The position numbers were made by a program, and so were the translations under genes. From Colwellia sp. MB02u-6 (GTDB taxonomy: Bacteria > Pseudomonadota > Gammaproteobacteria > Enterobacterales > Alteromonadaceae), in assembly GCF_014077095.1 (NCBI RefSeq), contig NZ_JACGVG010000032.1:1-64000 (forward strand): a stretch of DNA of 64,000 nt, given 5' to 3'. The notes under the pieces were generated by a model, which saw nothing but the letters and a program-made list of their open reading frames with translations, was not told the origin of the DNA and searched no databases. This document shows, one piece after another, positions 9,510-20,424 of the stretch; positions within the stretch are counted from its first letter, which is position 1, and every line of letters starts with the position of its first letter.

Positions 9510-9974
9510 ATGAAAGGCAACACCTCAGTACTCACCATACTTAATAAAGTACTCACCAGTGAACTAACATCGATTAATCAATATTTTCTACACGCTCGCA
9601 TGTACAAAAATTGGGGTATTAATGCCTTAAACAGCAAGTGCTATAAAAAATCAATCCTCGATATGAAGCAAGCTGACAAGGTTATCGAGCGAATATTATT
9701 TCTTGAAGGCCTACCTAACTTACAACAGTTAGCACCACTGGCTATCGGTGAACATACCGAAGAAATGATCCGTTGTGATCTTGGTTTTCAAACCGCACAA
9801 ATTGCGGTAGTGCGTAACGCCATTACTATTTGTGAACAACAACAAGATTATGTCAGCCGCGAAATGTTAGACACTATACTCAATGACGAAGAAGAGCATT
9901 TAGATTGGCTGGAAACTCAGCAATACCAAATTAACGCTATGGGTATTGAAAAATTTATTCAGGCACAGCTGTAA
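9510..9974 (+). CDS. bfr: Bacterioferritin subunit with haem ligand but impaired ferroxidase site
   Basis: 154 residues from MKGNTSV. An ATG two codons upstream (9504) is also possible, but the family begins at MKG. By E. coli Bfr numbering, M52 (axial haem ligand), E18, E127 and H130 are present. Ferroxidase ligands E51, H54 and E94 are replaced by D51, Q54 and Q94. This subunit should bind haem at the dimer interface but oxidise Fe(II) poorly. It is followed 35 bases later by a second subunit with the opposite pattern, so the two probably form a mixed 24-mer. Confidence 0.92.
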   Translation: MKGNTSVLTILNKVLTSELTSINQYFLHARMYKNWGINALNSKCYKKSILDMKQADKVIERILFLEGLPNLQQLAPLAIGEHTEEMIRCDLGFQTAQIAVVRNAITICEQQQDYVSREMLDTILNDEEEHLDWLETQQYQINAMGIEKFIQAQL

Positions 9975-10009
9975 ACGGCTTAAGCTAGACCATTTAGAAG
10001 GAAAATAAT

Positions 10010-10477
10010 ATGAAAGGTAATACGCAAGTTATTGCAGCATTAAACGGCCTACTCTCCTATGAACTAGCCGCAATGGACCAATATTTCATTCATTCTCGGA
10101 TGTATGAAGATTGGGGCATGAATAAGTTATTTGAACGTATCGATCACGAATTTGACGATGAAAAGTTACATGCCTCAATGCTCATTCAGCGTATTTTATT
10201 CTTAGAAGGTATACCTGATATGCATACGCGCCAAGGCTTAAATATTGGTAAGACTGTGCCTGAAATGCTGCAAAGTGATTTAGATGTAGAATATGCCGAT
10301 GCAAAAGCGCTTAGAGCCGCTATTGCGCTGTGTGAACAGGAAAAAGATTACGTAACGCGTCAGATTCTAGAAAAATTATTAGACGATACTGAAGTTGATC
10401 ATGCCTTCTGGTTGGAACAACAACTAGGTCTAATTAAAACTATCGGTTTACAAAACTATATTCAATCGCAGTTATAA
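10010..10477 (+). CDS. bfr: Bacterioferritin subunit with intact ferroxidase site, lacking the haem methionine
   Basis: 155 residues (MKGNTQVIAALN). The di-iron ligands are all recognisable: E18, E51, H54, E94, and the ExxH pair at E128/H131, displaced by one inserted residue relative to E. coli. The axial haem ligand M52 is lysine. It is thus the catalytic partner of the preceding subunit. A ribosome site (gaaggaaaataat) precedes the ATG. Paired bacterioferritins of this kind are known in some proteobacteria, where one subunit carries the haem ligand and the other the ferroxidase. Confidence 0.92.
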   Translation: MKGNTQVIAALNGLLSYELAAMDQYFIHSRMYEDWGMNKLFERIDHEFDDEKLHASMLIQRILFLEGIPDMHTRQGLNIGKTVPEMLQSDLDVEYADAKALRAAIALCEQEKDYVTRQILEKLLDDTEVDHAFWLEQQLGLIKTIGLQNYIQSQL

Positions 10478-10494
10478 CCAATATTACCACTAAA

Positions 10495-10742
10495 ATAGTT
10501 TGTAGGTCTCCTTACTACGTGTATGTTCTTACATGGAGATATGTCATTAGGGTAATTACCGAGATGCACTAATGCTCTGTAAGGCTATGGATCGAAAAGC
10601 AACCATTTATGGTTAAGAGCGGTAGCGTGATCGTTGCAGTACTCAGGTGGATGGATGTAGGTACTTATTTTTTGTCTGGAACAAAAAACTGACCTTACAT
10701 CCTATAGATAAAAAGCCAGTGAGTTTGCTTACTGGCTTTTTT
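10495..10742 (+). ncRNA. Possible structured noncoding RNA ending in an intrinsic terminator
   Basis: The region after the second bfr gene has no ORF but is rich in complementary segments. TCTCC (10508-10512) can pair with GGAGA (10535-10539). AACCATTTATGGTT forms a small hairpin at 10601-10614. GGATGTAGGT (near 10653) pairs with ACCTTACATCC (near 10692) through an inner TTTTTTGT/ACAAAAAA stem with loop CTGGA. A strong terminator follows. Several GGA triplets fall in predicted loops, but too few for a confident CsrB-type call. It may instead be a long 3' UTR of bfr. I recognise no RNA family. Confidence 0.3.
10711..10742 (+). terminator. Intrinsic terminator
   Basis: AAAAGCCAGT (10711-10720) pairs perfectly with ACTGGCTTTT (10731-10740), followed by T residues. 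It terminates plus-strand transcription coming from the bfr genes or from the putative RNA. Confidence 0.8.
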
Positions 10743-10958
10743 AATGCGCCAACACCATATATTCACTGAATATAAAGTAATCCCCCCTCTCTGTAACTTT
10801 GTCAGTACTCATCTTGGTTTAGATAAGCAATCAATGGATTATTTAATCACCAGCATAAACTATTATTAAAATATACACCTTACCTTGATCGATATTTCTT
10901 CGCATAGAATAGCTCAGCGAGTAAATAAAGCCATGAGTTATAAAGTGCCGATCAAAAA

Positions 10959-10982
10959 AAGGCTCGCATAATGCGAGCCTTA
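10959..10982 (-). terminator. Terminator of the queA-secF operon
   Basis: aaGGCTCGCA and TGCGAGCCtt pair around TAA. On the minus strand the stem is followed by a run of seven T (the A-run at 10954-10960). It lies 31 bases past the secF stop. Confidence 0.85.
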
Positions 10983-11013
10983 ATGAAATATAATCATAAG
11001 CGCTAAGGGCGTT

Positions 11014-11961
11014 TTACGGTCTCATTTCTTCTTGATCCGCACCTTCTTTTTCAATCACTTCAGGAATTAAGTCTTCTTTAGAAATACCTAATGCCAACGC
11101 AACCGAGCTGGCCACATAAACTGATGAGTAAGTACCGACAAAAACCCCTAATAATAATGCTGTTGCAAAACCATGTATTAGCGCTCCACCTTTAAAGAAC
11201 AAAGCTGAAAGTACTAATAAGGTGGTAATTGACGTAATAACGGTCCGTGATAAGGTTTGTGTTAAAGAAATGTTGATCACATCTTCAGGCGTACCAGAAC
11301 GCACTTTTCTAAAATTTTCTCGAATACGATCCGAGACCACTATGGTATCGTTGAGTGAATAACCTATTACCGCCAGTATCGCTGCAAGTACCGTTAAATC
11401 AAACTGTAACTGTAAAACAGAGAACAAGCCTAACGTCAACAATACATCATGAAATAACGCGATAACTGAGCCTAAGGCAAAACGCCATTCAAAACGAAAA
11501 GCAACATAGACTAAAATACAGATCAGCGCAGTTAACATAGCTAAACCGCCCTGCTCTGCTAACTCATCGCCGACACTCGCCCCAACAAACTCGATACGAC
11601 GCATATCAATAGTTTGCCCAGTACCTGCTTGTAAAATATCAAGTACTTGGTTACCTAGCATTTCTGCTTTTACATCTTCACGTGGTGATAAACGAATTAC
11701 CACGTCACGGCTTGAACCATATAACTGAACTACAGCATCATCAAAACCGTTTGAGTCCATAATAGCGCGAACTTTTGTCAAATCAGCCGATTCATCGAAA
11801 CCAATTTCGATTAAAGTACCACCAGTAAAGTCTAAGCCAAAATTAAGCTTATTGGTCGCCAATGAGACAACCGAAGCTAGCATGAGTGCAATACTGAAGA
11901 TCAAGGCCACCTTGCGGTAGCGCATAAAGGCAACAGTTTCTTTTAATTGTAAAATTTGCAT
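11014..11961 (-). CDS. secF: Protein translocase subunit SecF
   Basis: 315-residue inner-membrane subunit of SecDF-YajC. This complex uses the proton gradient to pull polypeptides out of the SecYEG channel on the periplasmic side. There are six membrane segments and a first periplasmic domain. The signatures GLDFTGGTLIEIGF and the second-half block IGYSLNDTIVVSDRIRENFRK are clear. It starts 12 bases after the secD stop, so the two are translated from one message. Confidence 0.96.
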   Translation of the reverse strand: MQILQLKETVAFMRYRKVALIFSIALMLASVVSLATNKLNFGLDFTGGTLIEIGFDESADLTKVRAIMDSNGFDDAVVQLYGSSRDVVIRLSPREDVKAEMLGNQVLDILQAGTGQTIDMRRIEFVGASVGDELAEQGGLAMLTALICILVYVAFRFEWRFALGSVIALFHDVLLTLGLFSVLQLQFDLTVLAAILAVIGYSLNDTIVVSDRIRENFRKVRSGTPEDVINISLTQTLSRTVITSITTLLVLSALFFKGGALIHGFATALLLGVFVGTYSSVYVASSVALALGISKEDLIPEVIEKEGADQEEMRP

Positions 11962-11973
11962 ATTATTGCAGCC

Positions 11974-13827
11974 CTATATAGAAAGTTTGTCGAGACGTTT
12001 ACCACCCCAAACAGCGTTAACGATAGTACGAGTACCAATAACCGCGGTAAACATCGAAGTAATAATACCGATTGATAACGTGATCGCAAAACCTTTAACT
12101 GGGCCGGTACCGATAGCAAATAAAATCAAGGCAGCAATTAACGTGGTAATATTGGCATCAATGATAGTTGAAAAGGCAGCGTCGTAGCCCTGATGAATTG
12201 ACTGCTGAATTGATTTACCTGCACGCATTTCTTCACGAATACGCTCAAAAATAAGTACGTTAGCATCAACTGCCATACCGACAGTTAACACAATGCCGGC
12301 CATACCTGGTAACGATAGTGTTGCACCTGGGATCAACGACATAATGCCAATAATTAAGACTAAGTTTGCCCCTAACGCTAAGTTTGCCACCACACCAAAG
12401 GCACGGTAATAAATCAGCATAAAGATGAAGACTAAACCAAAGCCCATCATAATCGCTTGGAAACCCAGTTTTACGTTTTCAGCACCTAGTGTTGGACCAA
12501 CAGTTCGTTCTTCTACAATTTGAATCGGAGCAACCAGAGCACCCGCTCGAAGCAGTAACGCTAAGTTATGTGCTTCGGACTGGCTACCTGCACCCGTAAT
12601 TCTAAAAGTTTTACCTAAGCGTGCTTGGATAGTAGCAACACTGATCACTTCTTCAACTTTCTCGAAGATAGTATTACCCTCAGCATCCACACGGTCGGTT
12701 GGTTTAAATTCAATAAATACCGTCGCCATTGGTTTACCAATATTGCTTTTAGTGCTGCTTGACATTTTATTACCGCCAGCAGAATCTAAGGTAATATTAA
12801 CTTGTGGACGACTATATTCATCAAAACTTGAACCCGCATCAACAATATGATCACCCGTAAGCATCACACGTTTTTTCAATAATACCGGTTGACCGTTACG
12901 TTCTTTTAGTAACTCTGAACTACCTGGAACACGACCATTAAGCGCTGCACCTAAATCCCCTTCAGTATCAACTAAACGAAATTCAATCGTCGCAGTTGCA
13001 CTTAAAATTTCTTTTGCTTTCGCTGTATCTTGAACGCCCGGTAATTCAATAACGATGTGCTTTTGACCTTGACGTTGAACTAGTGGCTCAGCAACACCTA
13101 ACTCATTAACACGGTTACGAATAATAGTAATGTTTTGTTGCAATGCATATTCACGAGTTTCTTTTAATTTTTGATCCGTCATTTTTGCGGATAAGGTTAA
13201 GCTGTCCTCATCACTAAAAAATACTAAATCACGATCACGGTTTTGTTTTTCTAGATATGACTCTGCACTTGCTAAATCTTCAGCATTACGAAATTGAATA
13301 TTAATGGCATCATTAACTTCTTTAACTGAGCGATAACGAATTTTTTCGCCACGTAAACCCGTGCGAAAATCATCAACTAAACTTTTTTGTACCTTAACAA
13401 TTGCTTCCTGCATGTTTACTTCCATTAGGAAGCTAACACCACCACTTAAATCTAAACCTAACTTCATTGGCGTGCCGCCAACACTTGCTAACCATGCGGG
13501 TGTTGCAGGTGTTAAGTTTAAGGCAACTGAATACTCATCACCAATATTGTCGTCAAGTAGATCACGCGCCCGTAATTGTTGTTCTGTGTTATTAAAACGC
13601 GCCAATATTTGACCGTTTTCCATCACAAGACTTAAGTAGGAGATTTTCTTTTCATCTAAGTGTGACTTAACTACATCTAACGTTGCTGCGTTTGTTTCAA
13701 TACCGCGCAAGCCAGAAATTTGTACTGCGGGATCTTCACCATAGAGGTTAGGAGACGCATACAAAGCACCAACAGCTACTATAAATAGTACCATCAATGT
13801 CTTCCATAATGGATATTTGTTTAACAC
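11974..13827 (-). CDS. secD: Protein translocase subunit SecD
   Basis: 617-residue inner-membrane partner of SecF with a large periplasmic region. An N-terminal membrane segment (about 9-26) is followed by the P1 domain with [15 protein letters not shown]. The C-terminal half has five membrane segments, including [24 protein letters not shown], the proton-path region. Length matches E. coli SecD (615). A hairpin-bearing 170-base gap separates it from yajC. Confidence 0.96.
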   Translation of the reverse strand: MLNKYPLWKTLMVLFIVAVGALYASPNLYGEDPAVQISGLRGIETNAATLDVVKSHLDEKKISYLSLVMENGQILARFNNTEQQLRARDLLDDNIGDEYSVALNLTPATPAWLASVGGTPMKLGLDLSGGVSFLMEVNMQEAIVKVQKSLVDDFRTGLRGEKIRYRSVKEVNDAINIQFRNAEDLASAESYLEKQNRDRDLVFFSDEDSLTLSAKMTDQKLKETREYALQQNITIIRNRVNELGVAEPLVQRQGQKHIVIELPGVQDTAKAKEILSATATIEFRLVDTEGDLGAALNGRVPGSSELLKERNGQPVLLKKRVMLTGDHIVDAGSSFDEYSRPQVNITLDSAGGNKMSSSTKSNIGKPMATVFIEFKPTDRVDAEGNTIFEKVEEVISVATIQARLGKTFRITGAGSQSEAHNLALLLRAGALVAPIQIVEERTVGPTLGAENVKLGFQAIMMGFGLVFIFMLIYYRAFGVVANLALGANLVLIIGIMSLIPGATLSLPGMAGIVLTVGMAVDANVLIFERIREEMRAGKSIQQSIHQGYDAAFSTIIDANITTLIAALILFAIGTGPVKGFAITLSIGIITSMFTAVIGTRTIVNAVWGGKRLDKLSI

Positions 13828-13928
13828 AATATCACCCTATTTTCTTTTGAATCGCGCGCTAATACTAAGCTGAGTTATCGCACGAAAGTTTATTATAATT
13901 TTGGTTATCACTATTGCACAAGCTATTT

Positions 13929-13963
13929 AAGGCGTGCAATTGATAACTATCAATGCACACCTT
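13929..13963. other. Hairpin between yajC and secD
   Basis: Arms 13929-13944 and 13949-13963 pair with a single bulge and one mismatch. No T-run follows on the minus strand. It could be a processing or attenuation site that sets the yajC to secD ratio (inference). Confidence 0.35.
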
Positions 13964-14000
13964 AAAAACGGCTATAGCGAAAAAAGCCAAGAAAATCTCA

Positions 14001-14336
14001 TTATAGAGATTTCATTGTACCTTTAGGTAATACAGCATTAATTGCACTTTTTTGTACTGTGACTTCAGTACCTTCGGCGATGCTTACAACGATAAAATCT
14101 TTTTCATCTGAAACTTTAACAATTTTACCAACAATGCCGCCTTGTGTTAGCACTTCGTCACCTTTTGATAATTCAGACATCAAACTTTTATGCTCTTTCA
14201 CACGTTTGGCTTGTGGACGATAGATCATAAAATAAAACACTAAACCAAATACAGCTAGCATAATTAACATTGACATACCATCAGCCCCTTGAGCGGGACC
14301 TGCAGCAGCGTGGGCTTGACTAATAAATAAACTCAT
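14001..14336 (-). CDS. yajC: Preprotein translocase accessory protein YajC
   Basis: 111-residue single-pass membrane protein associated with SecDF. The membrane segment is at about residues 20-40 (MSMLIMLAVFGLVFYFMIY). It is followed by the conserved cytoplasmic start RPQAKRVKEHKSLMSELSKGDEV and the KOW-like GGIVGKIVKV. It lies between tgt and secD in the usual order. Confidence 0.95.
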   Translation of the reverse strand: MSLFISQAHAAAGPAQGADGMSMLIMLAVFGLVFYFMIYRPQAKRVKEHKSLMSELSKGDEVLTQGGIVGKIVKVSDEKDFIVVSIAEGTEVTVQKSAINAVLPKGTMKSL

Positions 14337-14392
14337 AAATACCTCTTTTTATTTTTCTGATTAATTTTATAAAATGGCGAAATTGCAGCTGT

Positions 14393-15565
<1,173 letters not shown>

Positions 15566-15647
15566 TCATCCTTCGCCCACTAGCGAAACAGGCTAGCTGC
15601 TTTTACGTTTAAGAGGCTATAACCTAGCCAACTTGTATTTTTTATAA

Positions 15648-16700
15648 TTAAGTATTGAGATCTTTTTTCGTTAACAGCATGGCATCACCATAACTGAAAA
15701 AGCGATACTGCTGTGCAACCGCATGTTGATAAGCCGCGATAATATTGTCGTAACCAGCAAAGGCACTAACTAACATCAGTAAGGTTGATTCTGACAAGTG
15801 AAAATTAGTAATTAAACTATCAACAATTTGAAATTCGTAACCTGGGGTAATAAAAATATCGGTATCACCATAAAACTCACTAAAGGCTTTACCTTGTTCT
15901 TTAGCCACTTTAGCGGCACTTTCTAGTGAACGAACTGACGTGGTGCCAACAGCAATAACTTTACCGCCATTGGCCTTAGTTTGCTCGATTTGAGTGACAA
16001 CACTCGCTGGCACTTCAACATATTCAGCATGCATTATATGGTCAGCTATTTCCTCAACCTTTACGGGTTGAAAGGTACCTGCACCAACATGTAAAGTCAC
16101 AAAAGCAAAATCTACACCTTTAGCTTTCAGTGCTGCCATTAATACATCATCAAAATGCAAACCGGCTGTTGGCGCGGCTACCGCACCGGGTTTTTCATTA
16201 TAAACTGTTTGATAGCGTTCACGATCGCTGTCTTCATCAGGTCGATCAATATAAGGCGGCAACGGCATATGTCCAACATCATCTAATATTGATAACACTG
16301 ATTGTTCACCATGAAATTTAAGCTCAAATAAGGCGTCATGTCTTGCCACCATGGTGGCTTTAACTTTACCTTCTAGGAGTATTTCACTACCCGGCTTTGG
16401 CGATTTACTGCAGCGAATGTGTGCTAACACCCGGTGTTCATCGAGTAAGCGTTCAACTAAAACCTCTAACTTACCTCCACTTGATTTTTGACCAAACATG
16501 CGCGCTGGAATCACCCGCGTATTGTTAAAAACTAACAGGTCTCCCGCTTTGACATGGGCAACAAGGTCAGTAAAATTTTCATCATTAAGCACGCCACTAT
16601 TACCATTTAAGGTCATTAAACGGCTGGCTGAACGGTTGGCTTTTGGGTATCGAGCGATAAGCTCTTCGGGTAAATCAAATGAAAAATCAGCAACACGCAT
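15648..16700 (-). CDS. queA: S-adenosylmethionine:tRNA ribosyltransferase-isomerase
   Basis: 350 residues. It transfers and rearranges the ribosyl group of SAM onto preQ1-tRNA to give epoxyqueuosine, the step after Tgt. Family segments include [14 protein letters not shown] at the start, [20 protein letters not shown] and the C-terminal [18 protein letters not shown]. It is first gene of the queA-tgt-yajC-secD-secF set; any promoter must lie in the 220 bases shared with the divergent aceK. Confidence 0.96.
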   Translation of the reverse strand: MRVADFSFDLPEELIARYPKANRSASRLMTLNGNSGVLNDENFTDLVAHVKAGDLLVFNNTRVIPARMFGQKSSGGKLEVLVERLLDEHRVLAHIRCSKSPKPGSEILLEGKVKATMVARHDALFELKFHGEQSVLSILDDVGHMPLPPYIDRPDEDSDRERYQTVYNEKPGAVAAPTAGLHFDDVLMAALKAKGVDFAFVTLHVGAGTFQPVKVEEIADHIMHAEYVEVPASVVTQIEQTKANGGKVIAVGTTSVRSLESAAKVAKEQGKAFSEFYGDTDIFITPGYEFQIVDSLITNFHLSESTLLMLVSAFAGYDNIIAAYQHAVAQQYRFFSYGDAMLLTKKDLNT

Positions 16701-16924
16701 GGTAAATAAACTAGTTTAAAGGTTAAAAAACGCGTAATTTTAGTGCTGCACGCCACGAATAGCAAGTATTAACTTGTAAAAGTCAGCATGGGTTATGACT
16801 GCAATATCACCTAAAGTACCTAACTGCTATCACGAGAATAAATAGCGACTATAGTGTAAAACTAATCACCTAAAACCTTTATTTTGACGTATGCTGAAAT
16901 CAAATAACTTAGTCAGGTAAGCAC

Positions 16925-18655
16925 ATGAAAAATCTTGCTTTCGCTATCGCAAAAACTATTATCAACGGTTTTGAGCGACATATTTATCTTTACAGTGAAA
17001 TAACAAAAACGGCAAAACAACGTTTTGAACAACAACGTTGGCATGACATACAATTAGCCGCTAAAGCCCGTACTGACTTTTACGATCTACGTATAGAAGA
17101 AACACTCACCACGATTAAACAAGATTTTCTGGTCACTGAATTAAGTGATGAGCTTTGGCAATATGTTAAAATTTGCTATATAGACCTACTCAGTAAACAC
17201 CCTCAACCAGAGTTAGCTGAGAGTTTTTATAATTCAATATTTTGCCATCTGTTTGAGCGTGAATATTATCATAATGCCTATATTTTTGTGCAATCAACCG
17301 CCATACGCTTAGATACATTACCGACACCAAAAATATTCACCAGTTACTTTCCTGCCGAACAAGGATTGTTTAAAACCATCAACCACATTATGAGTAGCCA
17401 AAATTTTTCAGTGCCATTTACGCACTTGAAAAAAGATATCAATATTTTAATAGCAAAATTTCGTCAACACGCAGATAAAACGCACTATCAGTTATCAGAT
17501 TTACAATTCGATATTTTGGATTCTGTTTTCTACCGTAATAAAGGTGCTTACATTATTGGCCGGGTAATTTCCCCAGGTGGTGAGACACCCTTTATTATTT
17601 CGCTATTAAATACTGAAAAAGAAGGTTTATTTATTGACGCTTTGATCACCGAAGGTGAAGATATGGCGGTGGTTTTTGGTTTTGCTCGTGCTTATTTCTT
17701 TGTCGATTGTCAGCACCCACACGCCTTAATTGTCTTTCTTAATCGTTTAACGCCCCATAAAACTAGCGCAGATTTATATTCTGCCATCGGTTTTCACAAA
17801 CAGGGAAAAACCCAGTTTTATCGTGATTTTTTAAACCACCTGGATAACAGTGATGACAAACTTGTACTCGCGCCGGGCATAAAAGGTATGGTGATGTCGG
17901 TATTTATGCTGCCATCATATCCCTATGTTTTTAAAATTATTAAAGACAAGTTTTCCCCCAGTAAGAATATGACTCGGGACGATGTTAAAGGCAAATATCG
18001 TTTAGTTAAATTGCATGATCGAGTTGGACGAATGGCTGATACGATGGAATATTCCGAAGTCGCTTTTCCAAAACAACGTTTCTCAGCCGAGCTACTTGCA
18101 GAACTCAATGCTGTTGCCCCCTCGTTGTTGAAATATGAAGATGATTTAGTGATCATTAAACATATGTATATCGAACGTAAAATGACGCCACTGAATTTGT
18201 ACTTGGCAACAGCCAATGATGCCCAAGTAGACAATGCAATGTATGGCTACGGCGAAGCGATTAAACAGTTAATTGCCGCCAATATATTTCCAGGTGATAT
18301 GTTGTTGAAAAATTTTGGTGTCACGCGCCATGGTCGGGTAATATTTTATGACTACGATGAAATTACCTATATGAATGAGGTTAATTTTCGCGTTAAACCA
18401 GAAGCCATCACAGAAGAGCAAATTTACGCTGCAGAGCCATGGTACTCTGTTGACCCTGGTGATGTATTTCCAGAAGAAATAGCCACTTTTGCTTTAGCCA
18501 ATAACCGTTATCGACAAGCATTTTTAGGTCATCATGCTAACTTACTGAAAGCTCAATATTGGCAAGACTGCCAAGCGAGTGTGGCTAAAGGTGTTTTTGC
18601 CGATGTTTACCCATATTCTGAAGAATCGCGTTTTTGTCATTGGCAAAGTAAATAA
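16925..18655 (+). CDS. aceK: Isocitrate dehydrogenase kinase/phosphatase
   Basis: 576-residue bifunctional enzyme that phosphorylates and dephosphorylates isocitrate dehydrogenase, sending carbon to the TCA cycle or the glyoxylate shunt. The N-terminal regulatory half begins LAFAIAKTIINGFERHI. The kinase half has the nucleotide loop APGIKGMVMSVFMLPSYPYVFKIIKDKF and the catalytic region GDMLLKNFGVTRHGRVIFYDYDEI. Length matches E. coli AceK (578). AGGTAAG lies before the ATG. The gene stands alone; aceA and aceB are not in the window. Confidence 0.96.
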   Translation: MKNLAFAIAKTIINGFERHIYLYSEITKTAKQRFEQQRWHDIQLAAKARTDFYDLRIEETLTTIKQDFLVTELSDELWQYVKICYIDLLSKHPQPELAESFYNSIFCHLFEREYYHNAYIFVQSTAIRLDTLPTPKIFTSYFPAEQGLFKTINHIMSSQNFSVPFTHLKKDINILIAKFRQHADKTHYQLSDLQFDILDSVFYRNKGAYIIGRVISPGGETPFIISLLNTEKEGLFIDALITEGEDMAVVFGFARAYFFVDCQHPHALIVFLNRLTPHKTSADLYSAIGFHKQGKTQFYRDFLNHLDNSDDKLVLAPGIKGMVMSVFMLPSYPYVFKIIKDKFSPSKNMTRDDVKGKYRLVKLHDRVGRMADTMEYSEVAFPKQRFSAELLAELNAVAPSLLKYEDDLVIIKHMYIERKMTPLNLYLATANDAQVDNAMYGYGEAIKQLIAANIFPGDMLLKNFGVTRHGRVIFYDYDEITYMNEVNFRVKPEAITEEQIYAAEPWYSVDPGDVFPEEIATFALANNRYRQAFLGHHANLLKAQYWQDCQASVAKGVFADVYPYSEESRFCHWQSK

Positions 18656-18663
18656 AACCACAC

Positions 18664-18735
18664 GAGATAGCCAAACAACTTTAGTTTCTGGCTATCTCGC
18701 CGTTCCACTTTAAGCGGCACCTTAAGTGGAACGGC
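18664..18735 (+). terminator. Two consecutive hairpins after aceK
   Basis: The first is GAGATAGCCA (18664-18673) with TGGCTATCTC (18689-18698). The second, directly abutting, is GCCGTTCCACTT (18699-18710) with AAGTGGAACGGC (18724-18735). Both stems are perfect. The trailing sequence is not T-rich, so Rho-independent activity is uncertain, though the site is in terminator position. Confidence 0.55.
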
Positions 18736-18815
18736 TATAAAACCAACAGAAATTAATAAAAACCCGTACATCTGCTGTTTATTTAGCCGAACAGTCACTT
18801 TTTTTAAATTTACGC

Positions 18816-18843
18816 TTTACCTTTAGCTCGGCATCAGTATAAT
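18816..18843 (+). promoter_or_regulatory. Promoter of tRNA-Trp
   Basis: TTTACC, a 16-base spacer and a perfect TATAAT (18838-18843) place the transcription start a few bases before the tRNA at 18857. Confidence 0.5.
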
Positions 18844-18856
18844 TCGAATCTGTTGC

Positions 18857-18933
18857 AGGGGTGTAGTTCCAATTGGTAGAACAGCGGTCTCCAAAACCGA
18901 CGGTTGGGAGTTCGAATCTCTCCACCCCTGCCA
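18857..18933 (+). tRNA. trpT: tRNA-Trp (anticodon CCA)
   Basis: 77-base cloverleaf including an encoded CCA end. The acceptor arm is AGGGGTG with CACCCCT, and the discriminator base is G. The anticodon loop CTCCAAA carries CCA, and the T-arm is GGGAG-TTCGAAT-CTCTCC. It is very close to E. coli tRNA-Trp apart from one extra D-loop base. It is isolated from any other tRNA or from tufB/secE. Confidence 0.97.
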
Positions 18934-19075
18934 ATTCCTTTCTTATGTTAGTTTATGTTAATTCTTATTAATTTGATTAATTAGCTAACCAAATTGTATT
19001 TATAAAAAATTCTAGTTCTTCCTATTTAAAAATTCTGTCATGATAACTGTGATTTCCAACTGTAGCTAAAATGAT

Positions 19076-19558
19076 ATGAGCATTAATAAAAAACAATTTG
19101 AATTATTACAAGCGATGGGCATTACCGTTTGGCAAAGGCGAAAACTATCCAGCCATAACTTATTGTCACCTAATGCTACTGAAATTGCTCAAAATGACGC
19201 TACAAATAGCGACTCAAGCACCGCAGTTACCTCACCCGCATTATCACAATCAAGTCCGGATACAATTAAGAAAATAGTACAAACAGCAGAAAGTGACTGT
19301 CTTGCTGTCGATCTAAAGTCATTACTTAAACAACCGCTATTTAAAGATATTATTCGTTGTTTAGGTGCGAATAGCGCCGATTTATCCATTAGCCATAATA
19401 AAATCGATTTAGGTATTATTAATTGGCAATTCACGCCAAATGAACGCATTGAATTTAAGCATAACTGCTTAAGTACACCCGATTTAACCACGCTTGCCAA
19501 CTCGCCAGAATTAAAAAAATCATTGTGGCAATCAATAGGATCTTTAAGCTCAACATGA
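19076..19558 (+). CDS. holD: DNA polymerase III psi subunit
   Basis: 160 residues. Psi links the clamp-loader (through chi) to SSB-coated DNA. The protein is poorly conserved, but it begins FELLQAMGITVWQRRK like E. coli HolD (LQQLGITQW). It ends with the typical block LSTPDLTTLANSPELKKSLWQSI. The middle (about residues 35-75) is a low-complexity linker rich in Ser, Thr and Asn, making it longer than E. coli HolD (137). It overlaps rimI by ATGA, as in enterobacteria, which strongly supports the call. Confidence 0.85.
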   Translation: MSINKKQFELLQAMGITVWQRRKLSSHNLLSPNATEIAQNDATNSDSSTAVTSPALSQSSPDTIKKIVQTAESDCLAVDLKSLLKQPLFKDIIRCLGANSADLSISHNKIDLGIINWQFTPNERIEFKHNCLSTPDLTTLANSPELKKSLWQSIGSLSST

Positions 19559-20019
19559 AGAAAATAATAAATACTACCTTTACGCCTGTGCATCAAGATA
19601 TAGTTGAACAGCTTATGGTGATTGAACTTGCCTGCCACCCACACCCGTGGAGTGAAAAAACCTTTAGAAGTTGTATCAGTGGGCGATATTTTGGTGATTA
19701 TTTAACCATAGATAATAGTATTGTCGGTTTTTATGTTGGCGAATTCATATTAGGTGAAGCAACATTAATGGATATTTGTGTTATGCCGGAGCAACAAGGT
19801 AAAGGTTACGGTAAAGCTCTGTTGTTACAGTTTTTCACATATTGTAAAACACTTGCTACTGACAGTATTTTCCTCGAAGTACGGGCAAAAAATATTAGCG
19901 CACAAATGCTTTATATTAATCAAGGCTTTACTGAAATATCACGCAGAACCGGCTATTACCCAAGTAATACTGGTTTTGGTTATGAAGACGCTATAGTGAT
20001 GTCAAAAAAACTAAAATAA
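19555..20019 (+). CDS. rimI: Ribosomal-protein-alanine N-acetyltransferase
   Basis: GNAT enzyme of 154 residues that acetylates the N-terminal alanine of ribosomal protein S18. The acetyl-CoA loop is VMPEQQGKGYGKALL. The C-terminal part (EVRAKNISAQMLYINQGFTEISRRTGYYP) is characteristic of RimI. The ATG at 19555 overlaps the holD stop codon (ATGA), giving translational coupling. An in-frame GTG upstream at 19525 would extend into holD and is not needed. Confidence 0.93.
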   Translation: MKKIINTTFTPVHQDIVEQLMVIELACHPHPWSEKTFRSCISGRYFGDYLTIDNSIVGFYVGEFILGEATLMDICVMPEQQGKGYGKALLLQFFTYCKTLATDSIFLEVRAKNISAQMLYINQGFTEISRRTGYYPSNTGFGYEDAIVMSKKLK

Positions 20020-20424
20020 ACTAAGCTAAAGTTAGGTGAAGTAAAAGTCTGCGTGGTTTTGCCATAATAACGCACAATAAAACCTTTACCATTTTTCTCC
20101 TCAATACTTTGGATAATACTGACTTTATTATCAAACCATTGTGTCTGGAAGACAATGTCAGGCAAATTCTGTCTGGCCAAACTTGTCTGGTTAAGCTGAG
20201 CAATTACTGCTTAACCTATCTCTAGCCGCCTCAGCAGAATTACACTGCCCTTAACAACTTATGACTATCACTAAATTTATAGCCAATAACTGAACTATTA
20301 CTGCTTGCTATATTATCTTCAGTCATTACAATTATATTTCATAATTTTAAAGTCTATTATTCAACACCTTGTCTAAAACATGATAATGTGCGATGACTAG
20401 ATTAATGCTAATTTTGGAGCTCTA
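20020..20424. other. Intergenic region between rimI and the delta carbonic anhydrase gene
   Basis: Nothing convincing is seen. On the minus strand an open frame of 66 codons (20180 to 19980) starts at TTG without a ribosome site and runs into rimI. Near 20145-20195 the minus strand has four spaced copies of a CCAGACA-like or CCTGACA-like motif. Confidence 0.4.

Noticed and set aside
10495..10742. CsrB/RsmZ-type sponge RNA
   Set aside because: Only about five GGA triplets are present, far fewer than in known CsrB-type RNAs; kept only as a generic RNA candidate.
18841..19075. Integration site at the tRNA-Trp 3' end
   Set aside because: No integrase gene and no repeat of the tRNA 3' end found in the window; neighbours are core genes.
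19980..20180. 66-codon frame on the minus strand after rimI
   Set aside because: TTG start with no ribosome site, overlaps the end of rimI, no recognised family, though part of it reads protein-like.
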